Positions 43,165 to 52,164 are shown, counted from the first letter of the stretch. The stretch is DNA of 64,000 bases from Bacillota bacterium (GCA_023410715.1 JAEYPN010000012.1:24830-88829); one strand, 5' to 3'. Numbers and translations: made by a program. The notes: generated by a model from the letters alone, not told the origin.

Positions 43165-44965
43165 TTTTAATCACCTCTGGGTTACTAGTTATCGCTGATA
43201 CTGGACAAGATTTCTTACAAGCACCACATCTAATACACTTATTTAAGTCGATAGAGTGACGAGTTCGTGGTTCGCCTGTAATAGCGCCAACTGGACAATT
43301 TCTTAAACATTTTCCACAACCAATACAGTTCTTTAAAATATAGAAATTAGTAAGCTTTTGGCAAACACCAGCTGGACATACCTTGTCTTTAACATGCGCA
43401 ATATATTCATTTCTAAAATGTTTTAATGTTGATAATACTGGGTTAGGGGCTGATTGACCTAAACCACATAGTGATGATGATTTAATCATTTCGCCAAGTG
43501 ATTCTAAAGTGTCAAGATCTTCCATTGTCCCTTCACCATTACAAATCTTATTTAAAATGTCAAGCATTCTTCTTGTACCTTCACGACAAGGTGTACATTT
43601 ACCACATGATTCATCTACGGTAAAATCAAGGTAAAATCTCGCTACGTCAACCATACAATTATCTTCATCCATGATAATCATTCCACCTGATCCCATCATT
43701 GAACCAAGTTTTATTAAATTATCAAAATCAATTGGTGTGTCTAGTGACTCTTCAGTAATACAACCACCTGATGGACCACCAGTTTGGGCTGCTTTAAACT
43801 TCCGTTTATTAGGAATACCCCCACCAATTTCATAAATTACTTCTCTTAATGTTGTCCCCATTGGCACTTCAACTAAACCAGTATTCTTAATTTTTCCACC
43901 TAAGGCAAAAACTTTTGTCCCACTAGATTTTTCTGTACCAATGCTTCTAAACCAGTCAGCCCCTTTTAAGAAAATAACGGGAACATTCGCAAATGTTTCA
44001 ACATTGTTAACATTTGTTGGTTTTTCCCATAAACCTTTAACAGCTGGGAATGGTGGTTTATTCCTTGGCATACCCCGTTCACCTTCAATTGATGCAATTA
44101 GGGCTGTCTCTTCTCCACAAACAAAGGCTCCGGCTCCTAGACGTAAATCAATATCAAAATCAAAGCCAGTTCCTAAAATATTTTTACCAAGCAAGCCATA
44201 TTCACGAGCTTGTTTTATCGCAAAATTTAATCTTTCAACAGCGACAGGGTATTCTGCTCTAACATAAATATAACCCTGATTTGCTCCTATGGCGTACCCG
44301 CCAATTGCCATTGCTTCAAGAACAGAGTGTGGGTCACCTTCAAGTACGGCTCTATCCATAAATGCCCCTGGGTCTCCCTCATCGGCATTGCAAACAATAT
44401 ATTTTTGTTTGCTTTCAGATTTTCTTGCAAACTCCCATTTAAGTCCTGTTGGGAATCCTCCCCCACCGCGGCCTCTTAATCCTGATTTTTTGACTTCATC
44501 AATAACTTCTTCACTTGTCATTTCTGTTAAGACTTTTCCTAATGCTTGATATCCATCTTTACCAATATACTCTTTGATATCTAACGGATTAATATTTCCA
44601 CAATTACGAAGCGCAATACGTTTTTGCTTTGCATAAAAATTTAGTTCACCAAAGCTCTTAATATCATCCTTAGTAATCAAGTCACGTTGAACTAGTTCTT
44701 TAACAATACGTCCCTTATAAATATGTTCCTCGCATATTTTTCTAACATCCTCTACTTTAACCTTTGAATAAAAAACTTCATCGGGATAGACAATGACAAT
44801 AGGACCCTTTTCACATAAACCAAAGCAGCCTGTTAAAATAAGCTTTACTTCTTCACGAATTTTAAGTTCTGTTAAAACTTTATCAAATTCGTGCTGAATC
44901 TCCTTAGAATGAGAAGATAAACATCCAGACCCTCCACAAATCAAAATTTGCACTCTCTCTAACAT
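43154..44965 (-). CDS. hydB: HydB/NuoF-like NADH-binding flavoprotein subunit
   Basis: 603 residues. An N-terminal thioredoxin-like 2Fe-2S domain (ILICGGSGCLSSHSKE, then ILTGCFGLCEKGP), the NuoF core with RGRGGGGFPTGLKWEFA (FMN/NADH) and GAGAFVCGEETALIASIEGE, the 4Fe-4S motif SCGKCTPCREGTRR, and a C-terminal pair of ferredoxin clusters (CIGCGKCLRNCPVGA and CIRCGACKKSCPVSA). It links NAD(H) and, in characterised homologues, ferredoxin to HydA, including electron bifurcation. It lies between the 2Fe-2S protein (11 bases) and hydA. Confidence 0.94.
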   Translation of the reverse strand: MLERVQILICGGSGCLSSHSKEIQHEFDKVLTELKIREEVKLILTGCFGLCEKGPIVIVYPDEVFYSKVKVEDVRKICEEHIYKGRIVKELVQRDLITKDDIKSFGELNFYAKQKRIALRNCGNINPLDIKEYIGKDGYQALGKVLTEMTSEEVIDEVKKSGLRGRGGGGFPTGLKWEFARKSESKQKYIVCNADEGDPGAFMDRAVLEGDPHSVLEAMAIGGYAIGANQGYIYVRAEYPVAVERLNFAIKQAREYGLLGKNILGTGFDFDIDLRLGAGAFVCGEETALIASIEGERGMPRNKPPFPAVKGLWEKPTNVNNVETFANVPVIFLKGADWFRSIGTEKSSGTKVFALGGKIKNTGLVEVPMGTTLREVIYEIGGGIPNKRKFKAAQTGGPSGGCITEESLDTPIDFDNLIKLGSMMGSGGMIIMDEDNCMVDVARFYLDFTVDESCGKCTPCREGTRRMLDILNKICNGEGTMEDLDTLESLGEMIKSSSLCGLGQSAPNPVLSTLKHFRNEYIAHVKDKVCPAGVCQKLTNFYILKNCIGCGKCLRNCPVGAITGEPRTRHSIDLNKCIRCGACKKSCPVSAITSNPEVIKNAQ

Positions 44966-44976
44966 TTTTTATACCT

Positions 44977-45345
44977 CTACTTCTTGACGTTTGAAAGTAA
45001 ATAACGTTCAATTCTTCTACCATTAATTAAATGTTCTTGAACAATTTCTTCAACCTTTTTTTCTGTAACTAAGCAATAAATGGTACTAATACCTTTATCA
45101 TCAATAACTTCGACAATTGGTTCAAATGTGCATTCACCAATACAGCCAACTTGTGTGACTTTAACATTTGATAAGTTGTGGTTAGAAACCTCTTCTAAAA
45201 ACTTGTTCATGATTTCTCTAGCGCCTGAAGCTATACCACAAGTGGCCATTCCAATTGCTACGCGATAACCGTTTTTTGTAAGACGCATATCCATGTTCTT
45301 TTTAGCTTCATCACGTAATTTTTTTAACTCTTCTAATGACTTCAT
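44977..45345 (-). CDS. Thioredoxin-like 2Fe-2S ferredoxin (HndB-like)
   Basis: 122 residues from ATG 45345 with GGAG seven bases upstream. The C-terminal thioredoxin-like fold has the four cysteine ligands spread over IGMATCGIASGA and VTQVGCIGECTFEPIVEV; the first about 25 residues are a helix. Such proteins accompany multimeric [FeFe] hydrogenases and are thought to carry electrons or structure the complex. It overlaps the HATPase gene by 4 bases. Confidence 0.85.
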   Translation of the reverse strand: MKSLEELKKLRDEAKKNMDMRLTKNGYRVAIGMATCGIASGAREIMNKFLEEVSNHNLSNVKVTQVGCIGECTFEPIVEVIDDKGISTIYCLVTEKKVEEIVQEHLINGRRIERYLLSNVKK

Positions 45346-45887
45346 TTCGTATCTCCTTTTACTTCGCATATATTGTCTTTAATATAAGATCTAATGTATT
45401 TCATAATTTGGTATTCTGTTAACGGAACACCATCAAGTATTTCTAAAACTTCACTTTTTTTAAAAATAAATTCTTGATCATTAAAACGAAATATAAAATT
45501 CACTAAAATGTCGTTTAGACATAAATTATAAATTGTCATTGATAGATCACCAAGTTCTGGTCGGTCTATATGGATATAATCCATCCAAATTTTAACTTTT
45601 GTATATTCATTTTCTTCCGATAATATTTCTATATCACCATTAGCTTGATTCGCAATTTCTTTAATAAACGGCAAACCTAAGCCAACTTTTCTTGTATCTC
45701 TCGTTGTATAAAAAGGGCTAGTAACATTACCTAGATTCTCTTTTTTTATTCCTTTCCCATCATCTAAAATTTCTATTGTTAATCTATTAATTTTTTCTAT
45801 AATCTCAATCATAATATTTAAATTCTTTGCCTGAGCTCTAATTGAATTATAAGCAATATCTAATATATATAGTGATAAATCAAACAT
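45342..45887 (-). CDS. HATPase-domain protein in hydrogenase operon
   Basis: 181 residues. A GHKL ATPase fold with N-box YILDIAYNSIRAQA, G1 LDDGKGI and G2 GLGLPFIKEIANQANG. There is no histidine phospho-acceptor domain, so it is not a complete sensor kinase. Similar proteins are found in hydrogenase operons of anaerobic Clostridia. The C-terminal about 70 residues are unassigned. Role in the complex unknown; regulatory or assembly function is inferred. Confidence 0.8.
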   Translation of the reverse strand: MFDLSLYILDIAYNSIRAQAKNLNIMIEIIEKINRLTIEILDDGKGIKKENLGNVTSPFYTTRDTRKVGLGLPFIKEIANQANGDIEILSEENEYTKVKIWMDYIHIDRPELGDLSMTIYNLCLNDILVNFIFRFNDQEFIFKKSEVLEILDGVPLTEYQIMKYIRSYIKDNICEVKGDTK

Positions 45888-46560
45888 TTTTTAGCACCTC
45901 AAACAAACTTTCGATGGTTAAGTCGGAAAGTTCAACACTATAATCCTGTTCATTCATATTCAAAATATTGTGAGCATCAGAATTATAAAGAATCTGATAT
46001 CCTAAGAAATCTATCTCATGATTTTGATTAATTAATTCTATTCCATCTATTTTTACATCTTTTAAGTAATCTTTACCGCTAGCATAAGGCCTATCAACAT
46101 GAGCAAAATAAATCAGTGTCTCATAGCCTTTAAGATAAGAAAGCAAATCTTTGATATTAACATCTAACTTACTATTTAATGAATAATTAACAAAGCTTAC
46201 TTCATTATCATATACATCCATAACTATTTCTTTATGATACTTACTTAAATCCAACTCTTCTTTAATTAAATGACGTTCTAAATACTCATCAAATTTATCA
46301 ATATCATCTTCATTTTTTAGATATACCAAAACATGAAATCCTTCATTTACAGTTACTTCTACACCAGGTACCGCTAAAATATTATAGCTCTTTGCTAAAT
46401 TCAAAATGGTTTTCTGTTGTTTTAAAGAATTATGATCAGTAACACTAATAATATTTAGTTTTTTCAAATAAGCCATGTTTAAAATATTATTAGGTGTATT
46501 TAACACTTCTGAACAAGGCGATAAAATCGAATGAATATGCAAATCATAGTAGTATATCAT
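45880..46560 (-). CDS. PHP domain phosphoesterase-like protein
   Basis: 226 residues. Metal-binding PHP motifs are visible: YYDLHIHSILSPCSE (motif I), SVTDHNSL (motif II), VPGVEVTVNEGFHVLVYL (motif III) and NSDAHNILN (motif IV). PHP proteins hydrolyse phosphates with a trinuclear metal site. It is one of several signalling-like genes between hydC and hydB, overlapping both neighbours. Substrate unknown. Confidence 0.85.
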   Translation of the reverse strand: MIYYYDLHIHSILSPCSEVLNTPNNILNMAYLKKLNIISVTDHNSLKQQKTILNLAKSYNILAVPGVEVTVNEGFHVLVYLKNEDDIDKFDEYLERHLIKEELDLSKYHKEIVMDVYDNEVSFVNYSLNSKLDVNIKDLLSYLKGYETLIYFAHVDRPYASGKDYLKDVKIDGIELINQNHEIDFLGYQILYNSDAHNILNMNEQDYSVELSDLTIESLFEVLKNV

Positions 46561-46883
46561 ATCAATCCCTTTTCTTTAAAATCAATTATACATTCATAAC
46601 TTTTTTGATTAGTTGATACAAGTGTAACTTTTTCTTCATTTGCTTTATCAATCATGTCTTTAGTAGGAACATTTCCTTCTGTAAAAACAATTAATGGCAT
46701 TTCTAACATTACAGCTACTGCTAAAGCATTCATATTAGTGATTACAGTGATTAAAGCATTTTTTCTTTCACCATTTCTTAATACGTTGCTTAAGTAGTCC
46801 CCTGCATAAAGTCCTGATACTTCTTGGTTAAAATCTTTAGTCCAAAACTTATATTTATCATCTATTAAATTTTTTATTTTCAT
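46557..46883 (-). CDS. DRTGG-domain protein
   Basis: 108 residues. The body (YAGDYLSNVLRNGERKNALI, AVAVMLEMPLIVFTEG, DMIDKANEEKVTLVSTN) matches the small DRTGG domain found with CBS and phosphotransacetylase proteins; the function of the domain is not established. Paralogous to the protein at 47294-47680. Overlaps the RsbW-like gene by 26 bases. Confidence 0.75.
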   Translation of the reverse strand: MKIKNLIDDKYKFWTKDFNQEVSGLYAGDYLSNVLRNGERKNALITVITNMNALAVAVMLEMPLIVFTEGNVPTKDMIDKANEEKVTLVSTNQKSYECIIDFKEKGLI

Positions 46884-47304
46884 TGTTTCTTCCGTTTTTA
46901 TAAAACCTGAGTTTTAAAACTGTACCATTTTTATCAGAAATAATATCCATTTCATCGGTTGATTTTTTGATGTTTGGAAGCCCCATTCCCGCTCCAAAAC
47001 CATTTTGTCTATCTTCCTCACTAGCAGTAGAGTATCCTTCCAGCATCGCAAGATCAATATTATCTATTCCTGGCCCTGAGTCTATAAACTCTAAGTATAT
47101 TACTTCATCTATTATTTTTAATTTTGCTTCTCCACCAAATGAGTGGATTACAACATTTATCTCAGCTTCATACGAAGCAATACAAACTCTTCTAATTAAT
47201 TCCTTTGAACAATTTAATTTCTTTAATTCGCGCTTAATATCACTTGAAGCTGAACCAGCATTGAACATATCTCGAGCTGTAATTTTGTAAATTTTATCGA
47301 TCAA
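46858..47304 (-). CDS. RsbW-like anti-sigma-type ATPase
   Basis: 148 residues, GHKL fold of serine-kinase type: RVCIASYEAEINVVIHSFGGEAK (N-box), FIDSGPGIDNIDLAM (G1) and NGFGAGMGLPNIKKSTDEMD (G2). The start is TTG at 47302-47304; an internal ATG at 47268 lacks a good ribosome binding site and would lose the first strand. Typical of hydrogenase operons in Clostridia. No antagonist (RsbV-like) is nearby. Confidence 0.78.
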   Translation of the reverse strand: MIDKIYKITARDMFNAGSASSDIKRELKKLNCSKELIRRVCIASYEAEINVVIHSFGGEAKLKIIDEVIYLEFIDSGPGIDNIDLAMLEGYSTASEEDRQNGFGAGMGLPNIKKSTDEMDIISDKNGTVLKLRFYKNGRNNENKKFNR

Positions 47305-47680
47305 GGTTACTTGTTAAACCTTTAACCTTTCTAATATACATCTCACCACTAGTGTTAAACATTGTCCATTCTGTCATTAAAATGGTAATGCCTGCTTCAA
47401 TTGCACAGTTAACAACTTGTTCTTGTGGTTTTTTGCCACGAACAAATAATATTACAGGTACATCTAGAATTTCGGCAGCTCTTACTGATTGATTAGTGAC
47501 AAGACCAGTGATAATAATTGTTTTACTCAAGCGTTTTTCATCATTTATTGTTCTTAGAACCATTAAAGTATCGCTTACTAAATCAGCACAAAAAGCATAA
47601 TCTATATCTTTGTTTTCATTATAAATTGATGGCGTATAAATCATGCAATTAAAAAGTTCTACGATCTCCTTTAATTTCAT
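47294..47680 (-). CDS. DRTGG-domain protein
   Basis: 128 residues. DYAFCADLVSDTLMVLRTIND, IITGLVTNQSVRAAEILDVPVILFVRGK and EAGITILMTEWTMFNTSG are the DRTGG-like segments. Second copy in the operon (see 46557-46883); the two share the order of motifs but have diverged. One base follows hydC. Confidence 0.75.
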   Translation of the reverse strand: MKLKEIVELFNCMIYTPSIYNENKDIDYAFCADLVSDTLMVLRTINDEKRLSKTIIITGLVTNQSVRAAEILDVPVILFVRGKKPQEQVVNCAIEAGITILMTEWTMFNTSGEMYIRKVKGLTSNLDR

Positions 47681-47681
47681 A

Positions 47682-48161
47682 CTATTTTATTTTCCTAAGC
47701 ACTTCTTTAGCAACTGCAACTGAAGAATTACCATATACTACATTATTTACCGTAAACACTGGTGCAAGTCCACATGCTCCAATACAACGAGTAGCTTCTA
47801 ATGTAAATTTCCCATCTTCAGATGTTTCTCCAACACCAATCCCTAGTTCATCACTAAATGTGTCAATTACGCTTTGAGAACCTCTTACATAGCAAGCTGT
47901 TCCTAAGCAAACAGAAATAATTGTTTCACCTTTTGGCTCAACCGAGAAATTTCCATAAAATGTAACAACTCCGTTTATTTTGGCAATACTTTCACCAAGT
48001 TTTTTAGAGATGACTTTTTGGATTTCTAAAGGAATGCAACCAAATATTCGTTGTGCATCATGTAGTGTTGGCATTAAAGGACCTGGATTTTTTAAATGCT
48101 CTTCCATTATTTGGTTCAGTTCTTTTAACTTTTCATCAGTAATCATTACTTTTGCGCCCAT
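47682..48161 (-). CDS. hydC: HydC/NuoE-like 2Fe-2S subunit
   Basis: 159 residues. The ATG at 48161 is eight bases after GGAG; the GTG three codons upstream sits inside that site. Helical N-terminus (LKELNQIMEEHLKNPGPLMP), FGCIPLEIQKVISKKLGE, then the 2Fe-2S ligands in CLGTACYVRG and ATRCIGACGLAPVF. It is the NuoE-like electron carrier of the HydABC complex. First gene of the nine-gene operon. Confidence 0.93.
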   Translation of the reverse strand: MGAKVMITDEKLKELNQIMEEHLKNPGPLMPTLHDAQRIFGCIPLEIQKVISKKLGESIAKINGVVTFYGNFSVEPKGETIISVCLGTACYVRGSQSVIDTFSDELGIGVGETSEDGKFTLEATRCIGACGLAPVFTVNNVVYGNSSVAVAKEVLRKIK

Positions 48162-48181
48162 AACTTTCACTCCTTAATTCT

Positions 48182-48205
48182 TTATTAACTCTGTTAAGTT
48201 AATAA
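48182..48205. promoter_or_regulatory. Perfect inverted repeat in the hydrogenase leader
   Basis: Arms TTATTAACT and AGTTAATAA around a 6-base centre, in the transcribed leader between the promoter and hydC. It could be an operator (some resemblance to redox regulator sites with TTAA half-sites) or an RNA hairpin; there is no T run. Confidence 0.5.
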
Positions 48206-48225
48206 TGTCTATATATTTCTCCTTG

Positions 48226-48254
48226 ATTATAACACTATTACATGCCATTTACAA
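48226..48254 (-). promoter_or_regulatory. Sigma-A-type promoter of the hydrogenase operon
   Basis: On the minus strand TTGTAA (48249-48254), 17-base spacer, perfect TATAAT (48226-48231). Transcription would start near 48219 and give a leader of about 58 bases. Confidence 0.7.
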
Positions 48255-48255
48255 A

Positions 48256-48292
48256 CACAAAAAAAAGAAAGCGTCTTCAAATCTTTCTTCTT
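48256..48292 (-). terminator. Intrinsic terminator of the surface protein gene
   Basis: AAGAAAG/CTTTCTT arms with a T run on the minus strand, overlapping the end of the surface protein gene and just upstream of the hydrogenase promoter. Confidence 0.7.
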
Positions 48293-49887
48293 TTTATGAG
48301 GAGGAAAATAAAGGAAATAGTAGCAGCCAAAACACCGACCCCTGTTATTACGTATGGTAAAACAATATTTTTCTTTTCAATATCCGGTTTAAAAAAATTA
48401 ACATTTCTGCTTACAACATTAATTAAAAAACTCTTATCTACCACATGTTTTTCACTTTCAAGTTTAATTCTATATAAATATTTTCCCTCTTGATTTTTAA
48501 ATCGCGTATAATTATCACTTATAACTGTTACTTTATAGTTTTCACCAGAATTTAATACTTTTGTCTTATATAACCAATTTAAAAGATCATTTAATTCTAA
48601 TGTTTCATCAATATAAACCTTTACAAACATTGAATCCACATAAAGAATTGGACTTTCATCATCAATTACTCTAACTGATAAACTATATGTTGAGGAATTA
48701 CCGCTTAAGTCTTCTGCTTTTAAGACAATCTGATATAAACCTAATTTTTTTGCACTAAGAGAATAATCATCACTAACAATAGTAATTAAATCAGTTATAT
48801 TACCACCAGTATCATCCATTACTGTTATATCTTTAAGTAACGTTTCAATTGATAGAACATTTAAATAGCTGGTTTCAAATGTGGTTGGCCCACTAAAAAG
48901 CGGCGCACTTCTATCAACAACGTTTATATTTATGTATTTTTCACTTTTATTGCCTGCATTATCTTCAACCTGTAAAACAATTTCATAAGTACCTAAGATA
49001 AGTTTATTTACTTCATAATTATTCAAAAAAATCTTAACTTTTTCTGTTATTTCACCATCATAATTATCACTGGCATAATACTTGCTTAAGATATCTATAT
49101 CAGTAAAAGTGTTAGGATAGACAATTTCTATTAAATCTGGTCCTGAAATTGCTGGGTCAGTAAAATCTCTAATTTTAACAACTATTTTACCAGTCGCTAT
49201 ATTTTTAGCGCTATCTTCTACCTTAAAAACAACTTCATAATCTCCAACAATATGTTCATTGCCTGTGTAATTATCAGTTAAGATTTCAATTTTATCAGTT
49301 ATGTCTTTATCGATATCATCATACGCTACAAGCAAACTTTTTAAGTAATCTACATCTTCTGGACAATCCACATCAAATGTTATGGTTCCTATACCAGACA
49401 TTTCTGGTGAATTAATATCAATATAACCCGAAACATAAGGTTCGTATTTTGTAGGAATAGTCCCTTCTTCAATCTGTGTACCATAAAGTTTATCATATAA
49501 CCAACCCTGTTCAACATGTGAAATATATAAAAATATATATTCAGCATTTAACGGCGTATGAAAGCTCACATAATATATTCGGTCACTTTCCTTAAACGAA
49601 AATTCTGAATCAGTTAATTCATGTTCACCTAATTCTTCATTTGACGAGTTATAGTAAAAAATATCCATATACCGGCCATTTTCTACCGCATAATCTGGTA
49701 TTGAGAAAACATAATCAGTATTTGGTTTCACTAGGATCGGTCTAATATTTCTTAGGTTTGAATTACTAAATTCAAAATTTTCCGGGTTAAAATAATTCTT
49801 TCCTCCTGGAAATCCATAATTTCCATTTACAACTTTTAAATTAAAACATGAAACAATTAAAAAAAACAAAAATAAAGCCTTTTTCAT
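48277..49887 (-). CDS. Secreted surface protein with tandem Ig-like (DUF5011-type) repeats
   Basis: 536 residues. Signal peptide 1-22 (KKALFLFFLIVSCFNLKVVNG), an N-terminal unassigned domain with a carbohydrate-binding look (about 23-150), then four Ig-like modules of about 80 residues (near 165-250, 250-330, 330-415, 415-500), each with patterns like LGTYEIVLQVEDNAGNKS and GLYQIVLKAEDLSGNSS, typical of DUF5011/HYR-type repeats. It ends with one membrane helix (VLPYVITGVGVLAATISF) and a basic tail IKRRKI, so it is anchored by a C-terminal helix and not by sortase. Likely an adhesin or polymer-binding protein. Confidence 0.75.
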   Translation of the reverse strand: MKKALFLFFLIVSCFNLKVVNGNYGFPGGKNYFNPENFEFSNSNLRNIRPILVKPNTDYVFSIPDYAVENGRYMDIFYYNSSNEELGEHELTDSEFSFKESDRIYYVSFHTPLNAEYIFLYISHVEQGWLYDKLYGTQIEEGTIPTKYEPYVSGYIDINSPEMSGIGTITFDVDCPEDVDYLKSLLVAYDDIDKDITDKIEILTDNYTGNEHIVGDYEVVFKVEDSAKNIATGKIVVKIRDFTDPAISGPDLIEIVYPNTFTDIDILSKYYASDNYDGEITEKVKIFLNNYEVNKLILGTYEIVLQVEDNAGNKSEKYININVVDRSAPLFSGPTTFETSYLNVLSIETLLKDITVMDDTGGNITDLITIVSDDYSLSAKKLGLYQIVLKAEDLSGNSSTYSLSVRVIDDESPILYVDSMFVKVYIDETLELNDLLNWLYKTKVLNSGENYKVTVISDNYTRFKNQEGKYLYRIKLESEKHVVDKSFLINVVSRNVNFFKPDIEKKNIVLPYVITGVGVLAATISFIFLLIKRRKI

Positions 49888-49920
49888 TTCTTCACCCCAA
49901 AAAATGATACTTTATCTTTG

Positions 49921-50658
49921 TTATTTTTCTTTTTTATTAAATATATTTGTAATTTTAGTAGCTATTTTATTTAAGTAGCTATTAATTTTTTCTGAATTCT
50001 TATAACTTATTATAAAAGCAATAATTGACAAGATGCCAACAAGTCCTATTACTACTAAACCCCAGCCTTTAAAAGGAATGATTTCTCCTGACATAAAGAA
50101 GATTGTTCCTAAAATTGAGATTGGTCTAGTTATTACTTGCATCAAGATAAATACCGGCCAGGTTATAGGAGTTATCCCCGCTAAAGCACATAAGGCATCG
50201 TCAGGAAACATCGGTAATAGAAACATAAAGAAGAATAAAACAATTTCTTTACCTTTTGCTCTTTTTAAATACTCATCAACAGTATTTTTATCACCAACAA
50301 CCCAGTTAACAAATGACCTCCCGATTACCCTGCCAAGGTAAAAAGCAAAAAGCGATCCAAGCAACATTCCAATAAATGAATATAGTAATGCTTCCCATGG
50401 CCCAAATAGCAAATTACCAGATAAAATCGTAACCATTCCCGGAACCGGGATAAATGTTACTTGTAAAAAAGAAATAAAAATATAAACAATTGGTCCTAAA
50501 GCTTTGGCGCTATCAATTAAATCTCGTAACTCTTCTTTTGTAAGATTTGTATATCCTAAGGCCTTAAATACCAGATAAAATCCTAAAATTAAAAGACCAA
50601 TAACTATAACACTTATGATTGTTCTAATTATTACTCCGTTTTTTCCTTTTCTATTCAC
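49921..50658 (-). CDS. TVP38/TMEM64 (DedA-like) membrane protein
   Basis: 245 residues, GTG start six bases after GGAGG. Five to six hydrophobic segments, with the SNARE-associated/VTT signature VPGMVTILSGNLLFGPWEALLYS and FAFYLGRVIGRSFV. The family includes membrane-lipid scramblases and flippase-like proteins; exact function not established. The C-terminus is a Lys-rich cytoplasmic tail. Confidence 0.85.
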   Translation of the reverse strand: MNRKGKNGVIIRTIISVIVIGLLILGFYLVFKALGYTNLTKEELRDLIDSAKALGPIVYIFISFLQVTFIPVPGMVTILSGNLLFGPWEALLYSFIGMLLGSLFAFYLGRVIGRSFVNWVVGDKNTVDEYLKRAKGKEIVLFFFMFLLPMFPDDALCALAGITPITWPVFILMQVITRPISILGTIFFMSGEIIPFKGWGLVVIGLVGILSIIAFIISYKNSEKINSYLNKIATKITNIFNKKEK

Positions 50659-50737
50659 CTGATACCTCCTTAATATCTATTATTAAACACATTTAATCAT
50701 ATTACCATAACTTTTTGTTAGATTATGTCGATTTTTC

Positions 50738-51214
50738 TTATTTTACTAGTTTATTTAAATCTTCTAAAGTGATGCGATATATCATCCAATCATCAAGTGG
50801 TTTAGCACCAAGCGATCTATAAAAGTCAATGCTTGGCTTGTTCCAGTTTAAACATGTCCATTCCATTCGCCCACATTTTCTTTCAATCGCAATCGTTGCT
50901 AGCTTTTTAATTAATGCCTTGCCATAGCCTTTACCCCGGTATTTTGGTAAAACATATAAATCCTCTAAATAAAGACCAGCTTTACCTAAAAAAGTTGAAA
51001 AATTATGAAAGAATAATGCAAAACCTACTTCTTTATTATCTTCTAAGACAAAAATAACTTCTGCTATTTTCTTTTCAAATATCCATTCATTTAAAAGTTC
51101 TTCAGTAGCTATAACATCATTTGTCATCTTTTCATATTCAGCTAATTCTTTGATAAAGAACAAAATCTTCTTAATATCATCTTCTTTAGCAAATCGAAAA
51201 TTCATATTATCCAT
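50738..51214 (-). CDS. GNAT family N-acetyltransferase
   Basis: 158 residues from ATG 51214. The acetyl-CoA loop LPKYRGKGYGKALIKKLATIA (near residue 100) and the strand LYLEDLYVL are typical, as is the late WNKPSIDFYRSLGA segment. This resembles the SSAT-like (diamine acetyltransferase) GNAT subgroup (FFIKELAEYEKM, LYLEDLYV), which would fit with the putative polyamine route encoded at 30881-32209, but the substrate is not certain. Confidence 0.85.
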   Translation of the reverse strand: MDNMNFRFAKEDDIKKILFFIKELAEYEKMTNDVIATEELLNEWIFEKKIAEVIFVLEDNKEVGFALFFHNFSTFLGKAGLYLEDLYVLPKYRGKGYGKALIKKLATIAIERKCGRMEWTCLNWNKPSIDFYRSLGAKPLDDWMIYRITLEDLNKLVK

Positions 51215-51349
51215 AAATATAACCTGCCATTTACCATTATTTGTCACAACATAATCATTATATCATAAAATAAATTCTTTACATTAAAACAATGCTTTTC
51301 TTTAATTTTTCAAATATATGTTTTTCTCAATTAATCATTAATTAAAGAA

Positions 51350-51378
51350 TAAAAAAAGATTTCACAAATGCGAAATCT
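51350..51378 (-). terminator. Intrinsic terminator of the ZIP transporter gene
   Basis: GATTTC/GAAATC arms with an 8-base loop and a run of T on the minus strand right after the ZIP gene. Confidence 0.75.
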
Positions 51379-51387
51379 AAATATTTT

Positions 51388-52164
51388 TTATCCTAAAGCA
51401 ACATCTAAAATCATCATTAATATAAATCCAAGTGAAACACCAATTGTCGCAATATTAGAATGTTTTCCGTTTTGTGATTCTGGAATAAGTTCCTCAATAA
51501 CAACATACATCATTGCTCCTGCTGCAAAGCTTAATAAATAAGGTAGGATAGGTGTTAAAAATTGTGATAAAAGAATAGTTATGACAGCTGCAATTGGTTC
51601 AACAATCCCTGATAAACTACCATAAAAGAAAGCTTTAGCTTTATTCTTTCCTTCAGCAGCTAAAGGCATCGAAACAATCGCACCTTCAGGAAAGTTTTGA
51701 ATCGCAATACCAATTGACATAGCTAATGCAGAAGCCATAGTAATATTAACGTTATTAGAAATAGCACCAGCAAATATTACACCTACCGCCATTCCTTCTG
51801 GAATATTATGAAGCGTAATTGCTAAAAACATCATTGTCTTTTTCTTTATATCAGATTTTACTCCTTCTGGTTCATCACTGTTTAGATGTAAATGGGGAAT
51901 AATACTATCTAAGATTAACAAGAATAAAATCCCACCCATAAATCCAACTGCAGCTGGTAAAAATGATATCTTGTTTTGTTCAATTGCCATGTTAATTGAT
52001 GGAATAAGTAATGACCAGACTGATGCAGCAATCATAACTCCAGCTGCAAATCCTAATAATATTTTTTCAAATTTATCGTTTATTTTATTTTTAATCAAAA
52101 ATACCATTGCTGCTCCAAAAACAGTTCCAACAAATGGTAGTATTAAGCCTAGTGCTATTTGCAT
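51388..52164 (-). CDS. ZIP family metal transporter
   Basis: 258 residues, about eight membrane segments. The ZIP metal-binding helices are visible: FLAITLHNIPEGMAVGVIF (His-Asn-x-Pro-Glu-Gly) and IAIQNFPEGAIVSMPLAAEG, with an Asp/His-containing loop (PHLHLNSDEPEG) between helices 3 and 4. It moves Zn or other divalent metals into the cytoplasm. Start ATG 52164 after GGAG; monocistronic. Confidence 0.9.
   Translation of the reverse strand: MQIALGLILPFVGTVFGAAMVFLIKNKINDKFEKILLGFAAGVMIAASVWSLLIPSINMAIEQNKISFLPAAVGFMGGILFLLILDSIIPHLHLNSDEPEGVKSDIKKKTMMFLAITLHNIPEGMAVGVIFAGAISNNVNITMASALAMSIGIAIQNFPEGAIVSMPLAAEGKNKAKAFFYGSLSGIVEPIAAVITILLSQFLTPILPYLLSFAAGAMMYVVIEELIPESQNGKHSNIATIGVSLGFILMMILDVALG

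Noticed and set aside
43941..44267. Plus-strand open frame of about 108 codons inside hydB
   Set aside because: Antisense to the NuoF core; composition reflects the codons of the real gene.
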